NCBI GenBank assembly: GCA_965215295.1
Contig: OZ244045.1
Span: 1,550,001 to 1,614,000, forward strand
Length of the DNA stretch: 64,000 nt
Reading direction: 5' to 3'
DNA from: HK1 sp965215295
GTDB taxonomy: Bacteria > Pseudomonadota > Gammaproteobacteria > HK1
The notes below the pieces were generated by a model. The model saw nothing but the letters and a program-made list of their open reading frames with translations. It did not search any database and was not told the origin of the DNA. Both the position numbers and the translations under genes were made by a program. Positions 44,472 through 53,148 of the stretch are shown one piece after another. Numbering within the stretch: position 1 is the stretch's first letter; each line of letters begins with the position of its first letter.

Positions 44472-45794
44472 TCACACGCCGCCTCCGCCACCCTCACGCT
44501 CCGCCGAGCCCCGTACCCTCTCCCGATCCGCATGGCCGCCGGCCACCGGCGCCAGATCGTCGATCTCCGCCTTCGAGGTCCGGACGGCGCCGGGACGGCG
44601 CGCCGACTTCACCCGGACCGGGCGGCCGTCCACCACCACTTTCGCCGAAGTGCGGGCAAGCGCCGCCCGGCTCACCTCGTGCCACCGCACGCCCAGGGTG
44701 GTGGTCTCGAGAAAGCAGGACTCGATCACCGATTCCACCGCCGCGAGACCGGCGAGAATGCGTACATGCACCGTGAGCCGCCCCTTCTTGCCGTTCATCG
44801 CGTGGCTGGACACGTCCAGAACGCCGGCGTGCTCCCGGAGCCGGTCGAGGGCAAGCGCCAGATCCTCGCCGGTCTGATCGTCGATCTCGAATTCGCACAC
44901 CGCGATACGCTCCCGGTGTACGCCGGCATCGGGGCTGCCGAGCGGCTTGAACGCGAGTAGCCGCAGGACGTTGCTCGTGCCCGGAAGACGGCTGGTGCCG
45001 AATCCCGTCCCGGATCGGTCGAGACGCATCGGACCCGCAAGCGGCTCGAAGCTCGGCGCAAGGTGCGCGACGATCGCGGCGCCGGTCGGGGTGATGCGCT
45101 CTCCGTGATGGGTGTCCTGATCGACGACCATTCCGCGCAGCAGCTCCACCGTCGCCGGCGCGGGGACCGGGAGCCGCCCGTGCGCCGTCTCGACCCGGCC
45201 CTGGCCGACGGGGAGCGGCCCGCAGGACCACGAGGCGCCGAGACGCTCGATCAGCCAGGCCGCGCTCACGATGTCCGCAATCGAGTCGAAGGCCCCGACC
45301 TCGTGGAAGCTCACGTCGTCGACGGGTACGCCGTGCACCGCGGATTCCGCCGCGGCCAGCCGCGCGAACATGTCGAGAGCCCGGTCGCGCACCCCGGCGT
45401 CGAGAGCGGACGCCTCCAGCAGGGTGCGAATGTCGCGGTGGAGATGATGCCCGCGGGCGGGCTCGCGATCGGGGCCGCCACCATGACCCATCCGAACGTC
45501 GCGACGCACGACGAGATCGCCGCGGGCGGGCTCGCGATCGAGGCCGCGACCATGACCGTCGCCATCGCGCCCGTGCGGCTCGTGCTCCGCGCGGCTCGCC
45601 TCGTGCACCACGAACCGCGATCCGGCCAGTGCGTCGCCGGCGTGATCGAGGCGCTCGACGGTGGCGATCGCGTCGAGTCCGGCGTGCTCCAGGGCCGCAA
45701 CGAGCGCCGGCTCGAGCTCGGGCCACGCGTCGAGCACCGCGGCGGCGAACATGTCGCCCGCGATTCCGCCGACGGGATCCATCCGGATGTGCAT
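44472..45794 (-). CDS. larC: Nickel insertion protein LarC
   Basis: The 440-residue protein starts MHIRMDPVGGIAGDMFAAAV, has VSFHEVGAFDSIADIVSAAW and ITPTGAAIVAHL, and ends with VARTSAKV-like and KAEIDDLAPVAGG segments. It inserts Ni into the pincer cofactor with CTP. It is one continuous frame, whereas larC is made by programmed frameshift in some bacteria. Residues about 70-118 form a His/Arg/Gly-rich linker that carries an in-frame 69-base duplication (45452 and 45521), so the linker is longer than usual. His-rich parts may hold nickel. Confidence 0.92.
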   Translation of the reverse strand: MHIRMDPVGGIAGDMFAAAVLDAWPELEPALVAALEHAGLDAIATVERLDHAGDALAGSRFVVHEASRAEHEPHGRDGDGHGRGLDREPARGDLVVRRDVRMGHGGGPDREPARGHHLHRDIRTLLEASALDAGVRDRALDMFARLAAAESAVHGVPVDDVSFHEVGAFDSIADIVSAAWLIERLGASWSCGPLPVGQGRVETAHGRLPVPAPATVELLRGMVVDQDTHHGERITPTGAAIVAHLAPSFEPLAGPMRLDRSGTGFGTSRLPGTSNVLRLLAFKPLGSPDAGVHRERIAVCEFEIDDQTGEDLALALDRLREHAGVLDVSSHAMNGKKGRLTVHVRILAGLAAVESVIESCFLETTTLGVRWHEVSRAALARTSAKVVVDGRPVRVKSARRPGAVRTSKAEIDDLAPVAGGHADRERVRGSAEREGGGGGV

Positions 45795-45898
45795 GGGCGA
45801 CATTGTAAGTCGCACGCGGACGCCGCACATTCGGGATGCTTCGCGTCGGGAGGCACGGTGCGCCGTCGCGCCGGCCCGCATCCGCGTTCGGTCAAGGG

Positions 45899-46140
45899 GT
45901 GACGGGACAGGCTCGATTGCGAAGCAGCGCACCCTGCTGGTGCTGGTACTGGTGGCGATGCCGGGTGACGGGACGGCTCGATTGCGAGGCAGCGTACCCT
46001 GCTGGTGCTGCTGGCGATGCTGAGTGACGGGACAGCTCGATTGCGAGGCAGCAGCGCACCTGTTGGTACTGGTACTGCTGCTGGTACTGCTGCTGGCAGT
46101 GCCGGGTGGCCGGGACGGACTCGCTCGCGAGGCGGCACGC
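45899..46140. repeat. Tandem array with CTG-rich tracts between larC and larA
   Basis: Units begin gtgacgggac at 45899, 45965 and 46024, with a degenerate unit at 46106. Each has gctcgattgcga and then a variable tract of ctg, gta and gtg triplets (longest near 46060-46098). Unit length varies from 59 to 82 bases because the triplet tract expands and contracts. It lies in the divergent spacer (45795-46191) and must flank the larA and larC promoters. Confidence 0.8.
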
Positions 46141-46191
46141 CAGCCGACGCGGATACACTGTGGAACGCGGGCCGGGACCCGGGAGGCAGCG

Positions 46192-47502
46192 ATGATCGTG
46201 GAACTGGAGTACGGCCGCGGGCGGCTTCCGGTGCGCATGCCCGACACCTGCGAAGTCACGGTGCTGCGCAAGAACCCGCTGCCGCTCGTCGACGACGTGC
46301 CGGGCGCCGTCGGACAGGCGTTCGCCGAGCCCACCGGGGCGCCGCCGCTGGCAGCCCTGGCCGAGGGCAAGCGCTCCGCCTGCATCCTCATATGCGACAT
46401 CACTCGCCCGGTGCCGAACCACGTGTTCCTCGGGCCGATGATCCGCATCCTCCTCGACCGCGGGATCCCCGCCCGGAACATCACCGTCCTGGTCGCCACC
46501 GGGCTGCACCGCCCCAACGAAGGCGAGGAGCTCGCGGAGCTCATCGGTGATCCGTGGGTGCTCGACACGGTCCGGGTCGAGAACCACTTCGCGCGCGACG
46601 CCGCGGCCCACGTCGACCTTGGCGTTACCGCGACCCGCGCCACCCCGGTGAAGCTCGACCGGCGGTTCGTCGACGCCGAGCTGCGGATCGCGACCGGGCT
46701 GGTGGAGCCGCACTTCATGGCCGGCTGGTCGGGCGGGCGCAAGGTCGTCGCCCCCGGGGTGGCGCACGAGGACACCATCCGCACCTTCCACAACGCCCGG
46801 TTCATGGAGGACCCGGGCGCGATCCAGTGCAACCTCGACGCCAATCCGCTGCACGAGGAGCAGCTCGAGATCATGCGCATGCTCGGCGATGTCCATGCCG
46901 TCAACACCGTCATCGACGAGCGGCGGCGGCTGTGCTTCGTGAACTTCGGCGAAATCGTGGAGAGCCATCTCGAGGCGGTCCGGTTCGTGCACGACTCCTG
47001 CGCCGTGCCCGTCGACCGGAAGTTCGGGACCGTGCTCACCTCCGCCGCGGGCTACCCGCTCGACAAGACCTACTACCAGACCGTGAAGGGCATGGTGACG
47101 CCGATCGACATCCTCGCACCCGGCGCCAGTCTCATCATCGCCTCCGACTGCTCGGAGGGGATTGGCTCGCCGCAGTACCGCGAGGCCCAGCGCCGGCTCG
47201 TCGCGAACGGCCCCGACGGATTCCTCGCGGAGATCCTCGACAAACCGCTCGCGGACATCGACGAATGGCAGACCGAGATGCTGCTCAAGCCGATGCGTCG
47301 TGCCGGCATCCACCTGTATTCCCGGGGCCTGCCGGCCGAGGACCGGGCGCTGACCGGGATAAACGTCATCGATTCGATCGAGGATGCGCTCGTCCGGTCC
47401 ATCGAGTCGTCGGGAGATCCCGCGGTCGCGGTGATTCCGGAAGGACCGTACGTGGTGCCCCGGTTTGCAGGCCCCGCGCCGACGACGAACACCGCGCAGT
47501 GA
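46192..47502 (+). CDS. larA: Nickel-pincer-dependent racemase/epimerase of the LarA family
   Basis: The 436-residue protein has the LarA landmarks: CILICDITRPVPNHVF, ATGLHRPNEGEEL with the first catalytic His, EPHFMAGWSGGRKVVAPG with the second His and the Lys that binds the cofactor, and TFHNARFM. LarA proteins racemise lactate or other 2-hydroxyacids at a Ni-pincer. Homologues differ in substrate, so lactate is only one option. The ATG at 46192 has GGGAGG ten bases upstream. It is divergent from larC-larE-larB, which supply the cofactor. Confidence 0.93.
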   Translation: MIVELEYGRGRLPVRMPDTCEVTVLRKNPLPLVDDVPGAVGQAFAEPTGAPPLAALAEGKRSACILICDITRPVPNHVFLGPMIRILLDRGIPARNITVLVATGLHRPNEGEELAELIGDPWVLDTVRVENHFARDAAAHVDLGVTATRATPVKLDRRFVDAELRIATGLVEPHFMAGWSGGRKVVAPGVAHEDTIRTFHNARFMEDPGAIQCNLDANPLHEEQLEIMRMLGDVHAVNTVIDERRRLCFVNFGEIVESHLEAVRFVHDSCAVPVDRKFGTVLTSAAGYPLDKTYYQTVKGMVTPIDILAPGASLIIASDCSEGIGSPQYREAQRRLVANGPDGFLAEILDKPLADIDEWQTEMLLKPMRRAGIHLYSRGLPAEDRALTGINVIDSIEDALVRSIESSGDPAVAVIPEGPYVVPRFAGPAPTTNTAQ

Positions 47503-47653
47503 CCTCCACCCGGCCCGGCCGAGCCGGAACCGGAAAGCGGTAGTCGATGCTGTCATCATCAATTGTGGCCGCATCCCGCCGGAGGTGAACGACGGCCGCC
47601 GCGGAACGCCGGAGTGCCGTGACCGGCCATGCTTGGGCCTTCGGCGGTCAGGC

Positions 47654-47836
47654 TCACCCCCGAAACACGACCTTCGGCTCGAATGTCCGCAGGACCAGCA
47701 TGAACGGCTCGCCATCCGAGAACGGCCGAAAACCAAACCGCCCGTAGAATGCCTTGGCCTCCCCGTCGAGCGCTTGCACGACAATCGCCCGCGCGCCGAT
47801 CACATCGGCCACCGCCTCGCTCGACCGGAGATTCAA
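47654..47836 (-). pseudogene. C-terminal fragment of a GNAT acetyltransferase
   Basis: The frame reads SSEAVADVIGARAIVVQALD, then GEAKAFYGRFGFRPFSDGEP and FMLVLRTFE. This is the last third of a GNAT domain of the type found as tRNA-acylating toxins. The acetyl-CoA loop and N-terminus are gone. It overlaps the start of nothing useful and lies just 3' of a DUF5615 gene, which ends inside its first codons. Confidence 0.6.
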
Positions 47837-48177
47837 TCAACCTGCTCGGCTATCACCAGAAAAGCCGCATCCTCGTCGTTGTCGAACTCCAGCAAGTCCG
47901 ACCGACATTCCCGCAATACACGTTCCACGTCGCCGGTAGTGCAGTTCCCCAACTTGACCCATACGACCTTGGGCGCTGGACCGAGAAGGAAGCTGAGTTG
48001 ATGGAAATCCTCATCTTTCGAAACGATCGCGAAGCCCTTGGATTTCGCGTACTCCCAGACGGCATGATCGGATGCTTCCTGAAGGCCGACGTTTCGCACG
48101 TGTTCCGAGCCGGGGAATGCGTTCCCCAAACGCCCGACGAGCTTGTGTGAGAGATTGTGGTCGAATAACAGCTTCAT
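47833..48177 (-). CDS. DUF5615 PIN-like toxin
   Basis: The 114-residue protein begins MKLLFDHNLSHKLVGRLG and has GLQEASDHAVWEYAKSKGFA, IVSKDEDFHQL and KVVWVKLGNCTTGDVERVL. That is the DUF5615 PIN-like family, usually the toxin of a DUF433-DUF5615 pair. The acidic residues in LLFD and SKDEDF are those expected for the active site. Its own antitoxin is not directly upstream; a DUF433 gene lies 470 bases further up and is next to a dead toxin copy. Confidence 0.85.
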   Translation of the reverse strand: MKLLFDHNLSHKLVGRLGNAFPGSEHVRNVGLQEASDHAVWEYAKSKGFAIVSKDEDFHQLSFLLGPAPKVVWVKLGNCTTGDVERVLRECRSDLLEFDNDEDAAFLVIAEQVD

Positions 48178-48539
48178 GGCGCGTCAACCTGGAACCACGG
48201 TGTCCCGACCAAAGGAACTCGCCCATCTCCATTGCCGTTCGTCGACCTCGGCCGTCCGGGCCGGTGCTGAGGATGCCCCACGCGCCCAACGCGACCCAAT
48301 ACGACCGAGACGGCGGAATCGCGACTGAACGCCCGGCCTGTGCCGTCCGCCGGCCAATCGTCCCCTCGCCATCGACACCGGGGAGCCGCCTTGCGAGATT
48401 CAGTTCCGCCTGATCGAGAGTACGGCGCGCCTGACCGGATTGGCCCCACTCCGGGGAGGTGCGGGACACCAATACTTGAGCGTGGCCGCAGCCACTTCCG
48501 AGTCGTGCTCGACCGAGATTCGTACCGTGTCCGGGAATG
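48178..48539. other. Spacer with decayed sequence
   Basis: No intact gene. The segment is open in several frames and is probably degenerated toxin-antitoxin sequence continuing from the DUF5615 remnant at 48540-48649. Nothing else is recognised. Confidence 0.35.
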
Positions 48540-48649
48540 GTGCAACCCGCCGCTGCGTCCGTGAGCCCAAGATGGCGAAGCGCTCCGCGGCGGCGTCTCC
48601 GACGCTTGGCAAACCTGTGCGAGAGTTTGCGAACGGATAACAGCTTCAC
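48540..48649 (-). pseudogene. Decayed DUF5615 toxin copy
   Basis: The frame from the GTG at 48649 reads VKLLSVRKLSHRFAKRR, then RHLGLTDAA. It lines up with the start of the intact toxin (KLLFDHNLSHKLVGRLG, NVGLQEAS). The catalytic Asp is lost (LSV in place of LFD) and the frame breaks soon after. Its start overlaps the stop of the DUF433 gene as GTGA, so this was the original partner of that antitoxin. Confidence 0.55.
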
Positions 48650-48873
48650 GACGCGCCGAACGACACGAGCCTCCGTTCCCGGTCGGCAGCGAACGCGAGG
48701 CAGGCGCGAATGTCGTCCCGCGTCAGATCGGGAAAGTCGTCCAGAATCTCCTGCTCCGACATGCCCGATGCGAGGTAGTCCAGCACGTCGTACACGGTGA
48801 TCCTCAACCCGCGGATGCAGGGTTTTCCGCCGCGTTTGCCTGGCTCGATCGAGATTCGGTCCTGATAGCTCAT
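48646..48873 (-). CDS. DUF433 antitoxin
   Basis: The 75-residue protein has the DUF433 winged-helix pattern: DRISIEPGKRGGKPCIRGLR, ITVYDVLDYLASGMSEQEIL and DFPDLTRDDIRACLAFAADR. It is the antitoxin and autorepressor of DUF433-DUF5615 systems. It overlaps the dead toxin copy by four bases. It may still neutralise the intact DUF5615 protein encoded 470 bases downstream. Confidence 0.87.
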   Translation of the reverse strand: MSYQDRISIEPGKRGGKPCIRGLRITVYDVLDYLASGMSEQEILDDFPDLTRDDIRACLAFAADRERRLVSFGAS

Positions 48874-49150
48874 ACTCGATTACCGCCGAAGAACGGGCCG
48901 CTGTTCCTTGCTCGTCAGCAGCGAGGCCAAGAGTAAGGCAGGGCATTCCCGGGAACAATACTCGCGCCGCAATGCATCTCCGGTCGTTCATCCATTCGAC
49001 GTCGCGACGAGCCGGCGCTCCCGAACGCAAGTGGCCTTCTGATCGCCAGCAGCGCCGATACCAGGTTCAGGATGGCCGGGAGGACGACAAGATCGAGGTC
49101 GAGCCGGCCGTGTCCTCTGCATCCTTCTCCCCCCGGCGTTGCGTGACTGC

Positions 49151-49963
49151 CTACTCGTCCGCCTCCCGGTAGAACGCCGCCCGCGCCGCTTCGCGCCATT
49201 CGTGGCAGTCGCGGTAGCGGTAGGCGTGACGGAACCATCCCCACAGGCCCCCTTTCTCGGTCGGGTCCAGCGTCTCCGCCAGACCCAGCTCCTTCGTCTC
49301 CTGCGGCTCCAGGCCGAGGTACGCCCCGACCTCCTTCAGGACCGGCCCGTCGAGCGCCTGCGGCGCCTCTCCTTCTCCGGTGCGCACCCACATCCGCAAC
49401 CGGACCGTCTCCCGTGCGTCCCAGCTCCGCGCGTCGAGCTCCAGCGTCTCCGGGTGCGCATGGCGCTCCTCCGCGCTCCCCTTGCGCGGGATCCGGCTCC
49501 AGCGCAGATCGCCTTGCGCGTTCGTCTCGTACGCCCACGGCTCGGGGTAGCCTCCGCCCCGAGGACTCGCCCGGTAACGGGTGCTCCAGATGCTCGTTTG
49601 GACCTCGCCGCCGCGCATCCCGCTCCCTTCGAGCCGGAAGGCGACCTCCGTACCTCCCCTCCCCGTGCGGATCACCACGTCCTCGAGCGCAGCCGCGATC
49701 CGCTCCCCGCTCTGCACGCCGATCCGTCCCACCAGTATCCTCGCCAGCACTTGCGCACGTCCGTCGGCGCTGGCGAAGTGCCCGTAGGCCTGCCAGTAGC
49801 CTCCCCACGAGTGGCCGGGCTCGCTGCAACGGGCGCCGAAGTCGAGCACCGCCCCCGGCCCCGCTCCCTTGCCGAACCGGGTCCCCTGCGCGTGCGGGCC
49901 TTCCATGCCGGCGAGAGCCAGGCCGAGCGCCAGGACCCGGACTGCCAGGCGCCGGATGGCCAT
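49151..49963 (-). CDS. Secreted protein of unknown function
   Basis: The 270-residue protein starts with a Sec signal MAIRRLAVRVLALGLALAGM, probably cut after PHAQ. The mature part has a tryptophan- and glycine-rich section (SEPGHSWGGYWQAYGHFAS, STRYRASPRGGGYPEPWAYE) and ends EWREAARAAFYREADE. No known domain is recognised. Its start lies in a 110-base duplication whose upstream copy holds a second ATG and a similar reading start. Confidence 0.55.
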   Translation of the reverse strand: MAIRRLAVRVLALGLALAGMEGPHAQGTRFGKGAGPGAVLDFGARCSEPGHSWGGYWQAYGHFASADGRAQVLARILVGRIGVQSGERIAAALEDVVIRTGRGGTEVAFRLEGSGMRGGEVQTSIWSTRYRASPRGGGYPEPWAYETNAQGDLRWSRIPRKGSAEERHAHPETLELDARSWDARETVRLRMWVRTGEGEAPQALDGPVLKEVGAYLGLEPQETKELGLAETLDPTEKGGLWGWFRHAYRYRDCHEWREAARAAFYREADE

Positions 49964-50146
49964 CGGGCTCCTCGTCTTCACACCCGCCCTCCCGGGTTCG
50001 GCCGCAAACCGGCGTTCGGACATGGCGCCCCGCCCGGCGCCAGGACCCGGACTGCCAAGTGCCGGATGGCCATCGTGCCCCTCGTCTTCACACCCGCCCT
50101 CCCGGGTTCGGCCGCAAACCGGCGTCCGGACATGGCGCCCCGCCCG
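49927..50146. repeat. 110-bp tandem duplication at the 5' end of the 49963 gene
   Basis: The block 49927-50036 is repeated at 50037-50146 with only a handful of changes. The first copy contains the working start and signal-peptide codons. The second, upstream on the minus strand, contains a similar start (ATG GCC ATC) whose frame stops after about 31 codons. The right end abuts the polA stop. Confidence 0.9.
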
Positions 50147-50149
50147 CCG

Positions 50150-52843
50150 TCAATGCGCCTCGTCCCAGTTGTCCCCTTCGCCGATGTCGACCACCAGCGG
50201 CACCGCCAGCTCCGCCGCCCCGCTCATGCGCTCGCGGACGAGGGGGACAACGTCGCCGACCGCCTCGCTCGCCACCTCGAACACCAGCTCGTCGTGCACC
50301 TGCATGATCATGCGCACCGGCGCCCCGGAGTCGGCGATCCACGCGTCGAGGCTCAGCATCGCGCGCTTGATGATGTCGGCCGCGGTGCCCTGCATCGGGG
50401 CGTTGATCGCGGTCCGCTCCGCGTACTGGCGGCGGTGGACGTTGCTCGACCTGATCTCGTGCAGGTACAGGCGCCGGCCGAAGACGGTCTCCACGTAGCC
50501 CCGCTCGCGCGCGCTCTCGCGGGTGGTGTCCATGAACGCCTTGACCCCCGGATACCGGGAGAAATACAGATCGACGTAGCGTTGCGCCTCGCCCCGCTCG
50601 ATGCCGAGCTGGCGGGCGAGCCCGAACGCGGACATGCCGTAGATCAGCCCGAAGTTGATCGCCTTGGCGCTGCGGCGCTGCTCGTCGTCGACCTCCCCGG
50701 CGCCGCCCGCGAAGACCTCCGCCGCCGTCGCCCGGTGGATGTCGGCCCCGGACGCGAACGCGGCGAGCAGCCCCCGGTCGCCGGACAGGTGCGCCATGAT
50801 GCGCAGCTCGATCTGGGAGTAGTCGGCCGCGAGGATTCGGAATCCGGGGTCGGCGACGAACGCCTGGCGGATCCGCCGGCCCTCGCGGGTGCGCACCGGG
50901 ATGTTCTGCAGGTTCGGATCCGCGGACGAGAGGCGTCCGGTGGCGGCGACCGCCTGGTGGTAGCTGGTGTGGACCCGCCCGGTGGCCGGGTTCACGCACG
51001 CCGGCAAGGCGTCGGTGTACGTCGACTTGAGCTTGTGCATCGCCCGGTGCTCCAGGATGAGCTTCGGCAGCTCGTGGTCGAAAGCGAGCTCCTGAAGCAC
51101 CGACTCCGCCGTGGACGGCTGTCCCTTGGGGGTCTTGGCGAGCACCGGCAGTCCCAGCCGGCCGAAGAGGATCTCCCGGATCTGCTTCGCGGACCCGAGG
51201 TTGAACGGCCCGCCGGCGCAGGCGTGGGCGGACGCCTCGATCTCGCGCATCCGCGCCGCGAGCTCCGCGCTCTGCCGGTTCAGCCGCCGGACATCGATCC
51301 GCACTCCATTGCGCTCGACGCGCGAGAGCACCGGCACCAGCGGCATCTCCACCGTGTCGCACAGCGCCGCCAGCGACGCATGCGCTTCGAGCCGCGGGCG
51401 CAGCGCCCGGTGCAGCCGCAGCGTGACGTCCGCGTCCTCCGCCGCGTAGGGCCCCGCGTCCTCGATCGGGATCCGGTCGAACGTGAGCTGCTTCGCGCCC
51501 TTGCCGGCGATGTCCTCGTAGTGGATGGTGCGGTGCCCCAGGTACTTGAGCGCCAGCGAGTCCATGTCGTGCCGGGTCGCGGTGCTGTCGAGCACGTAGG
51601 ACTCCAGCATGGTGTCGAACGCGATTCCGGCCAGCCGGATGCCGGCGCGCGCGAGCACGCTCATGTCGTACTTGAGGTTCTGGCCGATCTTGGCCGGCCG
51701 CTCCGATTCGAGGATCGGGCGCAGCCTCTCCAGCACCCTCTCGCGCGGAAGCTGGTCCGGCGCCCCCGGGTAGTCGTGCCCGAACGGGACGTAGGCGGCG
51801 TGCCCGGGATCGACCGCGAACGACACCCCGACCAGCTCCGCCCGCATGTAGTCGAGACTCGTGGTCTCGGTGTCGAACGCGATCTCCCCGGCCGCCCCGA
51901 GGCGCTCGATCCAGGCCTCCAGGGCGGCTTCGTCCAGCACCGTCTCGTACTCGGCCGCGGGTGCTTCGGCCGGCGCGTCGCCGCCCGTGTCGAGCAGCTC
52001 CCCGAGCCAGGTCCTGAACTCCAGCTCGCCGTAGAGCGCCTTGAGCGCCTCCGCATCCGGCTCGCGAAGCTCCAGTTCGAGCGGGCCGAGGTCGAGGTCC
52101 ACCTTGCGGTGGATGGTCACCAGCTCCTTCGAGAGCGGGATCTGCTCCAGGCTCGCGCGCAGGCTCTCCCCCACCTTGCCCTTGATCTCGTCCTTGTGGG
52201 CGATGATGTTCTCGACCGTACGGTACTCGGCCAGCCACTTCACCGCGGTCTTGGGTCCGACCTTCGGGACCCCGGGCACGTTGTCGACCGCATCGCCGAC
52301 GAGCGCGAGATAGTCGACGATGGATTCGGGCGGCACCCCGAACCTGGCCGTGACTCCGGCCGGGTCGAGGACCGGATCGTCCATGGTGTTGACCATCGTG
52401 ACGCGGTCGTCCACGAGCTGGGCCATGTCCTTGTCGCCGGTGCATATCAGGACGTCGAGCTCCACCGCCTTGGCCTGCTCGGCGAGGGTGCCGATGACGT
52501 CGTCGGCCTCCACTCCCTCCTCCACCAGCACCGGGAATCCGAGCGCGCGCACGATGGCGTGGATGGAGTCGATCTGGGCGCGCAGCTCCATGGGCATGGG
52601 CGGACGGTTCGCCTTGTACTGCGGGTACAGATCGTCGCGGAAGGTCCTGCCCTTCGCATCGAAGACCACCGCCGCGAGCTCGGGCGCGGCCTCCGCCTCC
52701 AGCCGCTTCAGCATGTTCGTCATGCCGTAGGCCGCGCCGGTGGGCTTTCCCCTGGAGTTGGTGAGCGAGGGCAGCGCGTGGAACGCGCGGTACAGGTACG
52801 AGGAGCCGTCCACCAGGACGAGACGGCGGCGTGTCGCGGACAT
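50150..52843 (-). CDS. polA: DNA polymerase I
   Basis: The 897-residue enzyme has all three domains. The 5'-3' nuclease begins LVLVDGSSYLYRAFHALPSL, with VGDAVDNVPGVPKVGPKTA. The 3'-5' proofreading domain keeps AFDTETTSLDYM. The polymerase has ILAADYSQIELRIMAHLSGD and MIMQVHDELVFEV. It fills gaps in repair and removes RNA primers. The ATG at 52843 was chosen because the frame upstream is unrelated repeat-rich sequence. It is the main landmark for this chromosomal region. Confidence 0.97.
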   Translation of the reverse strand: MSATRRRLVLVDGSSYLYRAFHALPSLTNSRGKPTGAAYGMTNMLKRLEAEAAPELAAVVFDAKGRTFRDDLYPQYKANRPPMPMELRAQIDSIHAIVRALGFPVLVEEGVEADDVIGTLAEQAKAVELDVLICTGDKDMAQLVDDRVTMVNTMDDPVLDPAGVTARFGVPPESIVDYLALVGDAVDNVPGVPKVGPKTAVKWLAEYRTVENIIAHKDEIKGKVGESLRASLEQIPLSKELVTIHRKVDLDLGPLELELREPDAEALKALYGELEFRTWLGELLDTGGDAPAEAPAAEYETVLDEAALEAWIERLGAAGEIAFDTETTSLDYMRAELVGVSFAVDPGHAAYVPFGHDYPGAPDQLPRERVLERLRPILESERPAKIGQNLKYDMSVLARAGIRLAGIAFDTMLESYVLDSTATRHDMDSLALKYLGHRTIHYEDIAGKGAKQLTFDRIPIEDAGPYAAEDADVTLRLHRALRPRLEAHASLAALCDTVEMPLVPVLSRVERNGVRIDVRRLNRQSAELAARMREIEASAHACAGGPFNLGSAKQIREILFGRLGLPVLAKTPKGQPSTAESVLQELAFDHELPKLILEHRAMHKLKSTYTDALPACVNPATGRVHTSYHQAVAATGRLSSADPNLQNIPVRTREGRRIRQAFVADPGFRILAADYSQIELRIMAHLSGDRGLLAAFASGADIHRATAAEVFAGGAGEVDDEQRRSAKAINFGLIYGMSAFGLARQLGIERGEAQRYVDLYFSRYPGVKAFMDTTRESARERGYVETVFGRRLYLHEIRSSNVHRRQYAERTAINAPMQGTAADIIKRAMLSLDAWIADSGAPVRMIMQVHDELVFEVASEAVGDVVPLVRERMSGAAELAVPLVVDIGEGDNWDEAH

Positions 52844-53148
52844 GGAACCCTTGCCTGCCGGTCGTGGGGCGCCGGGAGCGCGGAGGCGGTCAGTATACGC
52901 CCGCGCCGTCCCCGCCTCCGGCTCGAACGCCTCCGGCGAAGCGCGTGTCTGCGGAGCGCGGAGTCGATCCGTGTCCGGCGAGCCTGGACGGGCGGCGGCG
53001 CGTGCCGTCGAGCCCGGCGCCGGATGCCGTGAGCCGGTACGGCTATTGACGTGTGCATCGGCTACTTCAGAATTGGCACCGCACCGGGCGCCGCCCGGTG
53101 TGCGGCGGGAAACCGTGGCCACGGCACTCCGGTTCCGGAGCGGAAACA

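Noticed and set aside
46024..46191. N-terminal extension of LarA with a leucine/valine-rich stretch as a membrane anchor
   Set aside because: The stretch is the triplet-rich part of a tandem array, and homologues begin at the ATG 46192, which has a good ribosome site.
48915..49150. Small membrane protein downstream of the secreted protein gene
   Set aside because: A hydrophobic stretch appears in one minus-strand frame near 49060, but there is no start or ribosome site and the frame is shared with antisense-like sequence.
49139..53032. Long plus-strand frame opposite polA and the secreted protein
   Set aside because: Antisense shadow of polA caused by GC-rich third positions; no family signal.
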